A stretch of 14,845 nucleotides of DNA from Candidatus Aenigmatarchaeota archaeon (lineage in GTDB: Archaea; Aenigmatarchaeota; Aenigmatarchaeia; PWEA01), in NCBI GenBank assembly GCA_003550625.1, contig PUKU01000098.1, positions 1 through 14,845 on the forward strand, in the 5' to 3' direction. The translations under genes and the position numbers were made by a program. The notes below the pieces were generated by a model. That model ran no database searches and was not told where the DNA came from. It saw only the letters and a program-made list of their open reading frames with translations. Within the stretch, counting starts at the first letter, position 1; the number at the start of each line of letters is the position of its first letter. Positions 1 through 7,824 of the stretch are shown piece by piece.

Positions 1-3000
1 AACAGTTTCCTGTGTTATATCCCGAACAAGGCCTATCCTGCTGTCAAAGTCGTCCGCAAACTCAACTATTTGATCCTGTATTTCACCTGCATAGAACAGT
101 TCGGAGGTCCTATCAGCTATGCCGGCGCTCTGAAGCCTGTCTCTGATGAAGAACCCTGTTATATCGGCCTCATGTGAAATTCCTGCGAACTGATCCAGAA
201 CGTCCAAGGCTTCGAAGGTCTCGTAAAAGGAATCAACAAGTCCTACCTCCTCCATACTCTCTCTAGTTACCGAAATTCTCTCCTTGAGGTCAGTGGCAGT
301 TCCAATCACCTGTTCCTGGACGTATTCGGTTCCAAATATCCTAGTTAAAGAGTCCGAAAGTCCTGTATCCTGGTAAATCTCTCTACCAAGCCGAAGCCTG
401 GTGTCGAATTCATCGAACGCTTCCATCATTTGAACAGCAAGTTCCCGTGGCGAGAAAACACTGAAGTGGTTATCAAATACTAAGATGTCTTGGGCGCTCT
501 CCCTGAAAATATCGATCCTGTCCTCAAAGGTATCCGCAACGCCCGTGAACTGCTTCACGGCGTCTCTGGCATTGAACAGCTCTTCGGCTTGATCCGAAAA
601 TGTAAGATCCTGTACACTCTGACGCAACAGGCCGATCCGTCTTTCCAAGTCATCCTGCACACCGATGTTCTCTTCTCCTTCGGCAAGTGGAAGGAACAGT
701 TCCACGGTACTATAATCCTGTACTACCTCAGTTGTCCTGTCCCGTAGAAGTCTCAGATCTGTGTCAAACTGATCCGTTATACCAGCAAGCTGCTCCATGG
801 ACTGCTGCGGAAGGAAAGTATCGACCAGATCACCCTCTACATCCAAAACCTGTATTCTATCCCTCAAAAAGACTCCTAAGGTGTCGAACTCCTCAGCAAC
901 TCCCACGGCCTGCTCCCATCTTTCGCCCGGCCTGAAAACGTGGCTCATGGAATCATCAGGAGAAATATCCTGAATCCTTTGCCTCTCAAGCCCCAAAGCA
1001 GAGTCAAATCTATCCTGAAGAGTTAACAGTTCCTCCATCGACTCAGCGGGACTGAACATATCAGTAACAGACTCAGTCACGAAAACATCCTGTAGGTGGT
1101 CTCTGGTGACTGAGACTCTACTATGGAAGCTGCTGACTCCTCTCAGCAACTGCTCACCGACACCCTGAGGTCTGAACCTCTCTGTAGTTATACTATCGGT
1201 CCAAAGATTCTGAACCCTCTGCGAAACCAAAGATGCTCTTACATCAACTGTGTCCACTGTACTCGTGATCTGCTCGCCGATAACCAGAGGACGGAACCTG
1301 TCCACAACCGTTTTTATAATATCCACTGTCTGTTCTTGGACCTCAATAGAACCGAATATATCATCTACAATACCCACAGTACCGATGTCTTCCATCCTTT
1401 CCCTGGTCAAGTCCAGACCATCCTCAAACCGTTCATCAACTCCAATTTCCTGTGTCAGTATCCTCGCGTCCTCCGGTATAAAGTGCATGCCATCAATAAG
1501 CCTGATTTCTTCGAAGACCCCTCTGCCAAGACCTACTTCAGTTCTGAAGCTATCAAAAAGACCAAAAACCTGATCCACGTATTCTCCAGCTCCGAAGACA
1601 GCATCACTGCTATCCATCAGACCGAACTCACCAACTCTTTCCCTGACAAGACCGACCCTTGAATCAATATCCCTTGAAACGTCTACGGTTTCTTCCGTAA
1701 ACTCATAGGAAAGGAAGTTTTCTGTAACCTGTCCAAAAGTATCCATAACCTGCTCTGCCGTCTGTCCAAACTGTACAAAAACGCCCCCGTCGAGGTCAAG
1801 TGAAAGACTCTCTGTTCTGTCCCTGGTAAGAAAAAGGGTCCTTTCAAAGGTATCAATAACACCGAGTTCCTGCGTCAAGGTCTCTCTTATCATAGGAGGG
1901 TCATATTCATAGCTGTCCAGAAGCCAGAGGCTTTGTAAGGTGTCCCTGAAAAGACTTACACTTTCGTCTACCCTGTCAAAAACACTGACAACCTCAACCA
2001 ACGAAGCTTCAGCTCCAAAGAGACCAAACCCTTCGTCGAAAACTCCAACTTCTTGGACTCTTTCCCTGACAACACCTATGTTTGTATCGAACCTACCAAT
2101 CAGTCCAACGGCTTGATCCTGAAGCTCAAAGGAACTGAACCTGTCAAGAACTTCCAAGGAAGCTCCGACGTTTTCCGCATAGTCACGGACCAGGTCCAGC
2201 CTGGAGTCGATTTCTCTCGAAACTGTGGTAAACTGCTCCGCTATACCTGTAGCCTGAAAAGCCTTCTCTTCAGTAACTAAAACTTCGAAGCCCTGAAAAC
2301 TTTCTCTCCCAATAGACTGTAAAATGTCACTGCCTTCAAATACACCGAAAATCTCCTCGCCGACAAAACCAGGACCGAAGGTATCCACAGATTCATCTGA
2401 TAAACCAACGGACTGAAGATGCTCCCTGAACTGATCCGTTCCCGTCACTATATAATCGACAGCGCCTACAGTCTCTTCTGCCTGGATTTCAGGTTCAAAA
2501 CGAGCGACAAAATCGCCCATCAACTCAAGGTTTTCAGTTCGTCTTCTAAACATACCAACGCCTGTATCAAACGTTCCGTCAAAACCTACCAGCTGATCAG
2601 AAACCTCATCAAAGTATCCAGCTTCAAACACCTCACCCGTAACACCTAGCTCCTGGAAGTTATCTCTCAAAAGCCCTGCTCTCTCATCGATCTCCGATGG
2701 AACCTCTAAGACCTGGTTCGCGGCTTCCTGGATACCGGATCTCTCCCATATACTGTCAAAGATTCCCACCGTCTGCTCCAGTAGTTCGTCCCAGGCGACA
2801 GCGGAAACCTCATACGACTCCATTCCCAACACCTCCACTCTATCCCGGAAGAGTCCTGCCGTGGAGTCAAACGTATCGTCGATACCGACGGTCTGAGTTA
2901 TCAGCTCTCTTACCCTCGGTGGATCGAGTAGGATATCGAAGGAAATGCCCAAATCCTGCGAAACTCGCTGCAGCATACTAATTCTATCCTCTATTTCGTA

Positions 3001-3876
3001 GATAGCCTCTACAAACTGCGCTTCAATCTCACCGTACCGGGCAGATTCCTGAACTTCTTCCCACACCGAAAGGTCCTGGAAGCCCTCACGAATGAAGTTC
3101 CCTGTTGCGTCGAATTCATCGGACAAGCCAACAGTTTCCTCGTTAAGCTGATCCAAGCTTATTAGATCAAAGGTATCGGTCAAGCCAACCAAGTCCTGGA
3201 ACCGGCTTCGAACAAGAGTTACGCCTTCTTCCATACTTTCAGCAAATCCTGCAACCTGCTCCCGAGTCCTATCGAGCCGTGCAATTTCTCCAACCTCTCT
3301 AAATGAATCAACTTGCTGTTCAAGCTCTACAAAAGTTCCTATCCTCCTCTCCAATCTTTGACTTATTCCGATGTTCTCCTCCATAGAAACCAGAGATCCG
3401 AAAAGTCCCGTTGAATCGTCCGAAACACCGAAGTCCGCAAGACCTTCCCTTAGGAAGTGCGTTCTATATGCAAGGTCCTCTGTTAAGCCCAGCTCCTGGC
3501 CAAGAGTTCGCTCCGACCTGAAGAACTGCTGTGTCTCGTAAAAAACTGGTATTTCCTGGTCGAGTTCTATATCCAGACCGACCTCCTCTCTCAAATCACC
3601 TATGAACTCTGTAATTTGCTCCCTGGTTACTTCGAGGTTAAGAGTTTCTAGAGTATCAAAGGTAGTGGCTATATTCTGAATATTTTCGTGGAGCAACCCT
3701 ATCCTATCACCGAAGCTCTCAACAATACCCACATCCTGACCGAAGTCCTGCCAAGCAGCATAACGATCGGTTAAGCTCTCAACAAACCCCATATCCTGCA
3801 AGCTAAACCTTTCAACAGAAAATGCATCCTCCGTTGTATCGTGCGCTACAAGTTCCTGGCTAAGGTCTTCGTGGAA
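1..3876 (-). repeat. Second array of 40-residue (120-base) protein repeats
   Basis: These diverged repeats lie within the giant protein. A phenylalanine codon opens the unit at 1296, 1176, 1056, 936, 816, 696, 576, 456, 336, 216 and 96, exactly 120 bases apart ten times in a row. Typical unit positions are F1, P3, (E/D)8-Q9, G12, F17-D18, R20, R25-(D/E)26 and Q29-(D/E)30. Upstream the phase drifts slightly: one unit is 42 residues and one is 20. About 30 copies are visible and the array continues past the edge. The DNA is strongly diverged between copies, so the array is old rather than recently amplified. Helical secondary structure is inferred, not shown. Confidence 0.88.
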
Positions 3877-6800
3877 CTCTCTGGTTTCATATTCATTTAT
3901 CCAGGCCGTCTGGCCCTCCAGTGTCGGGCTTTCTTCTCCATCACTAGTCAGCTCCTGTTTGAACCAGAGGTATCTGCCCGTCAGATTTGTTCTTTCTTCA
4001 ACGAAGCCTTCTCCCTCCACCACTGGGTCTCCCCAGTCCTCCGGTGGATTATCTTCTTCTGTGACGGCGGTGTAAATATCCACATCGGTACCATCCGGCT
4101 CAACCGAGTCCCAGGATATCCCGCTTTCACCAACCTCTTCTATCCCCGTTTCATAGTATCTCGAAATCCTGTGACCTTCATCGTGAGCTTCGCCTTCTTC
4201 CCAGTAATCACCTGTAAGACTCAAGGCATCAACATATGTCCAAACATCAGTAGGCTGGCTTGGATGATCGGTCGCTTCAAGTAATATGCGGGCCCTTACC
4301 GAGTCGACTTCGCCATCGGGGGTATATGTCTCCTCGACTTCTTCCCAAGTATCAAACTCCTCGGGCTCAATATAAGTTTCACTGTAAAGCTCCTCCCAAG
4401 TACCGCCATCACGAATCTCAAACTCTATCGTAAACTCTTCCGGTTCTTGATGCTCGACATCCCCTAAAGTGTATGCAGCCGAGAAGTCAAGCTCTCCTTC
4501 TATATCATCAGAAGTAAATTCTTCAAAGGATTGAGTAACGTAGGCTTCCTCAGTACTCTCATCTGCGACCCAAGTTTCTATAGATCCGCCTTCTTGGTAC
4601 TGTTCGTCGCTGACATGCTGTGTTGTTCCGCCCGTCTGTTCTCTGTCTATAACCCAAGGGTCTTCACTTTCGTGGAAATGAACATTCTCAAGAAATTCGT
4701 ATCCTTCGAACAGCTCGCCTTCATCATCTGAGAGTACTAGATGGTTTTCTTCGGTCTCCTCCAGTCCTTCGACCTCCGTCGGATCGGACATCCAGGAACC
4801 ATCGGGCAGTTCGTCCGGCTTGATTATACTCCAGTCTGCGACAAGCCAGTCCGTTGTAGAAACGGTTGAAAATATATCCGATCTCTGGAAAACGGTTCTG
4901 AAAAGACCAAGAGTTGTATCAACTACATCAACTATGCCGAATCTCTCATCCTCCGTCTCTCCAAAACGAATGTTTTCACTGTAGTCCCACTGAAAACCCA
5001 TATCCTGAAACCTTTCCCTGAACTGATGTACCCTGGATTCAACAAAGCTATCTGTCGCTATAAGTTGTTCTCCTAACCTGCCGAGGTCTAAGGTATCGAA
5101 AAGTGCCCGGGAAACGTCTATGTTCTGAGCCATTTCCCTTGTCAAATCAACCCTCGAATCAATTTCACCAACTAACCCTGCAAACTGTTCCTGTACCTGC
5201 CCAGGACGAAATATAGACTCTATGTTGTCAAAAACACCGAATTCCTGTTCAAATGATTCATCAACCGCGAGGATTTCATCTATCTGATCAAAAAAACCAA
5301 CGTTCTGAACCTCATCCCTCAAAACATCGATTTCCGTGTATCTTTCCAACTGGACACCGATGTCCTGGAATAAGATTACCATGTCCTCAGGCATAATTGC
5401 ACGTTTTGAAATATCGATTTTCTGGACTGCGTGTCTGAATAAATTCAGACTGTCCTCAAAATAGCTCTGTAGTCCAACAACCTGTTCACTGGCCTCTTGG
5501 AGTCTTAGACCTATAGAAGGATCATCATAAACTCCAATATCCTGGAAGCCTTCTCTGACGGTGCCCAGCCTTCCTTCAATCTCATCAACAACTCCTACAA
5601 ACTGATCCGTTACAGTATCAAAGAGGGTGATGGGTGACTCGTGGGTAACCGTTCCTATCTCCTGGAAGCTATCCCTCATAAGGCCAGCTCTTGTACCGAA
5701 GTCTTCTGCAGCACCAACAATCTGTTCTTGTACCGAAGTCAGGGCAAAACCTTCAGAAGTACTTTCAAAGAAACCAACGTCCTGCAGTCTAACCCTCTCT
5801 CCGGAGTAAAGGTCCTCAGTGGTGTCCGCTGCCACAAGTCCCTGGGTAACAGCCTCGTGGAATCCTGTAGTAAATTCCAAAATGTCTCCTTGTTCGTCCT
5901 CATCTCCTTCTCCGTAGGCCCTGAACTCATAGTCAGTTTCAGGATCCAGAACACCATCCAGCTCGTAGTCGAACTCATCAGGCTCCTCCAACGTCTCATC
6001 TTCCGTGTCGGTCCAGTCTTCGTCGCCGTCCTCCCTCCACTGGAAGTACACATCGACCTCCTCTGCAGATCCAAGATCAGTGAGATCACCCCGTAGAGTT
6101 GCTGAATCGTGGGTCACATCTTCTGCAGGAAGTGTATCCAGCTCCGGTGGGTCTATAGTCTCTGTGGTGAATGAGAGCTCATCACCGCCATCGGAAAGCG
6201 TCTCCTCATCTGCTTCACCTTCCGCATATGCGTAGAAATCGTAGGTTGTGCCTTCGTCAAGCCCCGTAAGCTCTTCATCGTAAGAATAACCATCGACATC
6301 GACTCCCTCCTCTACCAGCTCTTCCTCCCACTCTTCCTCATCTTCTTCCCTCCAGTAAAAGTACAGGTCCGCCTCTTCAAGGTCACCGAGATCTACAAGC
6401 TCTCCATGTAAGGTCGCAGAAGACGAACCAACCTCCGTGGCCTCGTGTGTCTCAACCTCCGGATCCTCAAAAACAAGTTCACCTTCACCCCATACATTGT
6501 AGGTCCTCAGGATAGATTCTTCAGATTGCTGATGATGGTCACCGCCCCATTGTTGTATCTTCAGATAGTATTCACCTTCAAGATTTTGTGTGTCTAAAGT
6601 TTCCTCTAACCTATCTTCAAATTCATCACCATCCCTGAAAATACCTACTTCTACCTGCGGTTCGTCATCCAAATCATCTCTGGTACCATATGGAATACCA
6701 TCGCCGTAATCTGTGGTGATGGCAAAATAAGATTCTTCCTCATTACGACCATCGCCCTCATGTTCCCAATCAATTGTTACTTCTTCTATTCCTGTCAGAT

Positions 6801-7059
6801 CAACTTCTGTAACCCAGCTCCCTGTACCGTGATCACCTCCCTCTGCTTCACCATATGCATGGATTAAAAGATGGTCCTCCTCTTTGCTTATTTCCTCATA
6901 AGGTTCCTCTTCAAACCCTTGGAACCAGTCTTCCTCGTACTCACCTTCCTGGTAATAGAAGAACTCTGCGGTTTCGGCATAAGCAACGGTAGAAATAGCA
7001 ATAAGGAAGATTAAGGAGATACATACCTGTAACACTGCTGAGCTTGGTGTGGATTTCAT
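1..7059 (-). CDS. Giant exported repeat protein, 3' end outside the window (at least 2353 residues)
   Basis: A single frame runs without a stop from the ATG at 7059 to the left edge (exactly 2353 codons), so the C-terminus is missing. Residues 1-28 form a Sec-type signal peptide ending AYA before ETAEF. Next come a beta-rich domain (about 29-190), two fibronectin-III-like domains (about 197-300 and 301-399, both with SATL, a WRE strand and a closing FTT), a 40-residue repeat array (about 400-735), a beta block (about 745-1061) and a second array (1062 to the edge). The only cysteine I see is residue 13, in the signal peptide. The protein is very acidic. A GGTGGG sequence lies 8 bases before the ATG. 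I infer a long surface rod or adhesin presenting beta domains; giant surface proteins are known in DPANN archaea, including the SPEARE proteins of Nanohaloarchaeota. I recognise no named family for the repeats. A C-terminal anchor, if any, lies outside the window. Confidence 0.9.
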   Translation of the reverse strand, partial: MKSTPSSAVLQVCISLIFLIAISTVAYAETAEFFYYQEGEYEEDWFQGFEEEPYEEISKEEDHLLIHAYGEAEGGDHGTGSWVTEVDLTGIEEVTIDWEHEGDGRNEEESYFAITTDYGDGIPYGTRDDLDDEPQVEVGIFRDGDEFEDRLEETLDTQNLEGEYYLKIQQWGGDHHQQSEESILRTYNVWGEGELVFEDPEVETHEATEVGSSSATLHGELVDLGDLEEADLYFYWREEDEEEWEEELVEEGVDVDGYSYDEELTGLDEGTTYDFYAYAEGEADEETLSDGGDELSFTTETIDPPELDTLPAEDVTHDSATLRGDLTDLGSAEEVDVYFQWREDGDEDWTDTEDETLEEPDEFDYELDGVLDPETDYEFRAYGEGDEDEQGDILEFTTGFHEAVTQGLVAADTTEDLYSGERVRLQDVGFFESTSEGFALTSVQEQIVGAAEDFGTRAGLMRDSFQEIGTVTHESPITLFDTVTDQFVGVVDEIEGRLGTVREGFQDIGVYDDPSIGLRLQEASEQVVGLQSYFEDSLNLFRHAVQKIDISKRAIMPEDMVILFQDIGVQLERYTEIDVLRDEVQNVGFFDQIDEILAVDESFEQEFGVFDNIESIFRPGQVQEQFAGLVGEIDSRVDLTREMAQNIDVSRALFDTLDLGRLGEQLIATDSFVESRVHQFRERFQDMGFQWDYSENIRFGETEDERFGIVDVVDTTLGLFRTVFQRSDIFSTVSTTDWLVADWSIIKPDELPDGSWMSDPTEVEGLEETEENHLVLSDDEGELFEGYEFLENVHFHESEDPWVIDREQTGGTTQHVSDEQYQEGGSIETWVADESTEEAYVTQSFEEFTSDDIEGELDFSAAYTLGDVEHQEPEEFTIEFEIRDGGTWEELYSETYIEPEEFDTWEEVEETYTPDGEVDSVRARILLEATDHPSQPTDVWTYVDALSLTGDYWEEGEAHDEGHRISRYYETGIEEVGESGISWDSVEPDGTDVDIYTAVTEEDNPPEDWGDPVVEGEGFVEERTNLTGRYLWFKQELTSDGEESPTLEGQTAWINEYETREFHEDLSQELVAHDTTEDAFSVERFSLQDMGFVESLTDRYAAWQDFGQDVGIVESFGDRIGLLHENIQNIATTFDTLETLNLEVTREQITEFIGDLREEVGLDIELDQEIPVFYETQQFFRSERTLGQELGLTEDLAYRTHFLREGLADFGVSDDSTGLFGSLVSMEENIGISQRLERRIGTFVELEQQVDSFREVGEIARLDRTREQVAGFAESMEEGVTLVRSRFQDLVGLTDTFDLISLDQLNEETVGLSDEFDATGNFIREGFQDLSVWEEVQESARYGEIEAQFVEAIYEIEDRISMLQRVSQDLGISFDILLDPPRVRELITQTVGIDDTFDSTAGLFRDRVEVLGMESYEVSAVAWDELLEQTVGIFDSIWERSGIQEAANQVLEVPSEIDERAGLLRDNFQELGVTGEVFEAGYFDEVSDQLVGFDGTFDTGVGMFRRRTENLELMGDFVARFEPEIQAEETVGAVDYIVTGTDQFREHLQSVGLSDESVDTFGPGFVGEEIFGVFEGSDILQSIGRESFQGFEVLVTEEKAFQATGIAEQFTTVSREIDSRLDLVRDYAENVGASLEVLDRFSSFELQDQAVGLIGRFDTNIGVVRERVQEVGVFDEGFGLFGAEASLVEVVSVFDRVDESVSLFRDTLQSLWLLDSYEYDPPMIRETLTQELGVIDTFERTLFLTRDRTESLSLDLDGGVFVQFGQTAEQVMDTFGQVTENFLSYEFTEETVDVSRDIDSRVGLVRERVGEFGLMDSSDAVFGAGEYVDQVFGLFDSFRTEVGLGRGVFEEIRLIDGMHFIPEDARILTQEIGVDERFEDGLDLTRERMEDIGTVGIVDDIFGSIEVQEQTVDIIKTVVDRFRPLVIGEQITSTVDTVDVRASLVSQRVQNLWTDSITTERFRPQGVGEQLLRGVSSFHSRVSVTRDHLQDVFVTESVTDMFSPAESMEELLTLQDRFDSALGLERQRIQDISPDDSMSHVFRPGERWEQAVGVAEEFDTLGVFLRDRIQVLDVEGDLVDTFLPQQSMEQLAGITDQFDTDLRLLRDRTTEVVQDYSTVELFLPLAEGEENIGVQDDLERRIGLLRQSVQDLTFSDQAEELFNARDAVKQFTGVADTFEDRIDIFRESAQDILVFDNHFSVFSPRELAVQMMEAFDEFDTRLRLGREIYQDTGLSDSLTRIFGTEYVQEQVIGTATDLKERISVTRESMEEVGLVDSFYETFEALDVLDQFAGISHEADITGFFIRDRLQSAGIADRTSELFYAGEIQDQIVEFADDFDSRIGLVRDITQETV
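3775..3876 (-). repeat. Cap module opening repeat array 2 (copy 2 of 2)
   Basis: These 34 residues (1062-1095) begin FHEDLSQELVA and contain TTED, ER, LQD and a final GFVES. They are the partner of the copy at 5761-5862. Again the module lies between a beta domain on its N-terminal side and the 40-residue repeats on its C-terminal side. Confidence 0.85.
3877..4830 (-). other. Beta-domain block inserted between the two repeat arrays
   Basis: This stretch covers residues about 745-1061 of the giant protein and lacks the 40-residue pattern. The first part (about 775-950) alternates hydrophobic and acidic positions, like a jelly-roll or carbohydrate-binding sandwich. The second part (about 960-1058) has an ISWDSVEPDGTDVDIYTAV strand pair and a GRYLWFKQELTSDGEESP run. 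I recall that pattern from jelly-roll surface domains in which a W-rich strand is followed by L.SDG..SP. The ligand is unknown; sugar or surface-polymer binding is a guess. Confidence 0.6.
4855..5862 (-). repeat. First array of 40-residue protein repeats
   Basis: About seven to eight copies of the same unit occupy residues 400-735 of the giant protein. Unit boundaries fall at 5391, 5271, 5211, 5091 and 4971, which gives 40-, 20-, 40- and 40-residue steps. The array opens with a 34-residue cap (5761-5862) that is duplicated at the start of the second array. It ends near 4855, where the repeat pattern gives way to beta-type sequence. Confidence 0.85.
5761..5862 (-). repeat. Cap module opening repeat array 1 (copy 1 of 2)
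   Basis: These 34 residues (400-433) begin FHEAVTQGLVA and contain TTED, ER, LQD and a final GFFES. They match residues 1062-1095 at 22 of 34 positions by hand alignment without gaps. The module sits directly after the second fibronectin-III-like domain and appears to be the joint between a beta domain and a repeat array. Confidence 0.85.
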
Positions 7060-7294
7060 GGGGGTGTCCCACCGGAGATTTCGCTTGTTTTGAGACGCGT
7101 CTATTGAGGCTCCTGCTATCGATTAGTATACATATTACCATTTAAGTACAGATGGTAGTAGTAGGCTTGTAGGGTGTTGATTAAGGAGAAAAACAGGTGC
7201 TTCTAGTAGTAGTAAAATGGATAAAATAAACTGAGAGGCTCTATAACACCTAAATTATAACAAATAGGACATAGAAAGGATTTCAGTTCCACGG
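7060..7294. other. Intergenic region with probable promoter of the giant gene
   Basis: No gene is visible in these 235 bases. On the minus strand a pyrimidine-rich CCTGTTTTTCTCC stretch (about 7184-7196) could end the transcript of the zinc-ribbon gene. A TATA-like CTTAAATGG at about 7138-7146 lies some 80 bases before the giant gene's ATG. Two short TACTACTAC runs on the minus strand (about 7155-7163 and 7205-7213) form an imperfect direct repeat of unknown meaning. Confidence 0.4.
7138..7146 (-). promoter_or_regulatory. Candidate TATA box for the giant gene
   Basis: The minus strand reads CTTAAATGG, which resembles an archaeal TATA element. Transcription would start about 25 bases downstream, leaving a leader of roughly 55 bases that carries the GGTGGG ribosome site. 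This is a pattern match only. Confidence 0.3.
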
Positions 7295-7660
7295 TTATTC
7301 GTCGACAGGCCTATCGACAGAAATATCCTCTCCAACTGACTCGCCGTTCTTCAAAACGTTTACCTCGGGTGCTATGTTCATGCTTGTCATTGTGGCTTCG
7401 CCCGTATCCTCACCTTGTTCAACAGCAGGCCCTTCAAGTACCATAGAACCTGCAGCCAGGACGAGTGCACCTATAAGAAGTAGTACAGTGAATTTACCTG
7501 GTGTTATCAGTGTGTTACTTCGCGGCTCTACAGTCCTTCCAGGTGAGAGGTCCATCTTCTCCTCCCTCGGCGTCTTCCTGGAACAGCTGGGACAAGTTAC
7601 CATCTTCATCTCAGAACTGGTATCCCATTCGTAGCCGCACTTCTGACACTCTACGTACAT
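7295..7660 (-). CDS. Zinc-ribbon membrane protein carrying a truncated copy of the neighbour's start
   Basis: The protein has 121 residues. Residues 5-26 hold two CxxC knuckles (C5, C8, C23, C26), a classic zinc ribbon expected in the cytoplasm. A single membrane helix lies at about 54-74. The outer tail, with MNIAPEVNVLKNGE near residue 93, resembles residues 39-55 of the 203-residue protein encoded upstream (NVNIDPGHVRIYKNGE), and the two membrane helices also look alike. The tail stops just after that strand, so the large outer domain of the paralog is absent. Possible roles are an assembly partner, a sensor or a decayed paralog. It has its own candidate promoter and no Shine-Dalgarno site, so it is probably translated leaderless. 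Confidence 0.8.
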   Translation of the reverse strand: MYVECQKCGYEWDTSSEMKMVTCPSCSRKTPREEKMDLSPGRTVEPRSNTLITPGKFTVLLLIGALVLAAGSMVLEGPAVEQGEDTGEATMTSMNIAPEVNVLKNGESVGEDISVDRPVDE

Positions 7661-7679
7661 CGTTAAAGAAATATGCTCT

Positions 7680-7692
7680 CAACTTTAAAAAG
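7680..7692 (-). promoter_or_regulatory. TATA box, probable leaderless start for the zinc-ribbon gene
   Basis: The minus strand reads CTTTTTAAAGTT, centred about 26 bases before the ATG at 7660. That is the spacing expected if transcription begins at the start codon itself. No GGAGG-type site precedes this ATG, which agrees with leaderless expression. Confidence 0.5.
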
Positions 7693-7724
7693 TTTGTATC
7701 TAAGGACTTGTTTTACCCTGTACA

Positions 7725-7756
7725 CAAGAAGAGAAATAAGAATAAATAAGAAGAAA
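7725..7756 (-). terminator. Pyrimidine/T-rich terminator after the membrane-protein cassette
   Basis: The minus strand is a 32-base pyrimidine-rich tract with repeated TTCTT and TTATT runs and no strong hairpin, as in archaeal intrinsic termination. It lies about 70 bases beyond the stop of the 203-residue protein and before the zinc-ribbon promoter, so it separates the two transcripts. Confidence 0.5.
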
Positions 7757-7824
7757 GGGGGTACTGGCCTACTTCTGCTGCAGGCAACTGAAAGGTCTTG
7801 AAACCATCATCCAAAGACTACTTT

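Noticed and set aside
1..1300. Regular 120-base periodicity suggestive of a CRISPR or satellite array
   Set aside because: The period is conserved as amino acids, not as DNA. No identical repeats of 25-40 bases exist and the frame is open throughout.
5739..6089. A 116-codon minus-strand frame overlapping the giant gene
   Set aside because: It is a different frame of the same strand within the fibronectin-III-like region, with shadow-like composition and no separate start signal.
490..6235. Many plus-strand frames of 60-179 codons across the left half, such as 1123-1662 and 3841-4284
   Set aside because: They lie antisense to the continuous 2353-codon minus-strand frame, have no ribosome sites or domain sense, and their spacing follows the 120-base repeat of the opposite strand.
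6941..7141. A 66-codon minus-strand frame covering the giant gene's start
   Set aside because: It is out of frame with the signal peptide, which has a clear ATG, ribosome site and AYA cleavage site.
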